NCBI GenBank assembly: GCA_040255345.1 | Contig: JBDZUV010000087.1 | Span: forward strand, 1-12,941 | Reading direction: 5' to 3' | Length of the DNA: 12,941 nt | Source: JAFDWI01 sp040255345 | GTDB lineage: Bacteria; Actinomycetota; Acidimicrobiia; Acidimicrobiales; Iamiaceae | Shown: piece after piece, positions 12,862 through 12,941 of the stretch | Layout of the letters: each line of letters opens with the position of its first letter | Position numbering within the stretch: the first letter of the stretch is position 1 | The notes under the pieces: generated by a model | Told to the model about the DNA's origin: nothing | Database searches by the model: none | What the model saw: only the letters and a program-made list of their open reading frames with translations | Position numbers and translations under genes: made by a program

Positions 12862-12891
12862 GCGTCCCGACTCCTGCGGGAGTCTCCCAGT

Positions 12892-12929
12892 GCGCGCCAA
12901 CAGGGCCCTGTCGGGCCGACTCGGCGCGC
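12892..12929. promoter_or_regulatory. Nested palindromes upstream of the RHH gene (possible operator)
   Basis: CAGGGCCCTG (12901-12910) is a perfect palindrome, followed at once by GTCGG-G-CCGAC (12910-12920). Outer arms GCGCGCC (12892-12898) and GGCGCGC (12923-12929) flank both. RHH proteins commonly bind repeated palindromes in front of their own gene. The role here is inferred from position only, and the window ends 12 nt further on. Confidence 0.35.
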
Positions 12930-12941
12930 TACCGCGGGCGC

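Overview
The window is G+C-rich, tightly packed bacterial DNA. The order infC-rpmI-rplT-tsnR-pheS-pheT, a DUF1844 gene divergent from infC, an F420/FMN-type PPOX protein and the actinobacterial style of HisG and Xi-class GST point to an Actinomycetota chromosome, probably of the Acidimicrobiia type. The lineage is inferred from gene order and protein style, not from a database search. I see no rRNA, tRNA, CRISPR array, insertion sequence or prophage gene, and no gene-free stretch longer than about 270 bases.

Region 1 (1-3792, minus strand) is the IF3/ribosomal protein/Phe-tRNA synthetase operon: infC, rpmI, rplT, tsnR, pheS and the 5' end of pheT, which runs off the left edge. The last three genes are joined by 4-nt and 1-nt stop/start overlaps. 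infC has a non-standard ATA start. It is preceded by a roughly 210-nt leader with two hairpins whose arms can re-pair, which looks like an attenuator.

Region 2 (4013-4582): a DUF1844 gene runs divergently from infC. The two promoters appear to share one symmetric -10 element (TAGGGTA). A 10-codon upstream ORF overlaps the DUF1844 start. A 14-bp perfect inverted repeat separates the gene from the convergent region 3.

Region 3 (4570-11467, minus strand), read right to left: an Xi-class GST, nfeD, an SPFH/stomatin gene, ribH, a xylulose-5-P/fructose-6-P phosphoketolase, hisG and a small cold-shock-like gene that overlaps hisG by 4 nt. NfeD and the SPFH protein are a classic membrane pair. hisG and ribH (histidine and riboflavin synthesis) stand apart from their usual operons. 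Five genes here have a TANNNT box 7-8 nt before the start codon and no good Shine-Dalgarno, suggesting leaderless mRNAs.

Region 4 (11584-12941): a plus-strand PPOX-class flavin/F420 protein, then a lower-G+C minus-strand pair. The pair is a ribbon-helix-helix regulator and an overlapping gene that resembles the gas-vesicle accessory protein GvpU but is split by an apparent single-base frameshift at about 12317. This pair and the infC leader are the least ordinary parts of the window.
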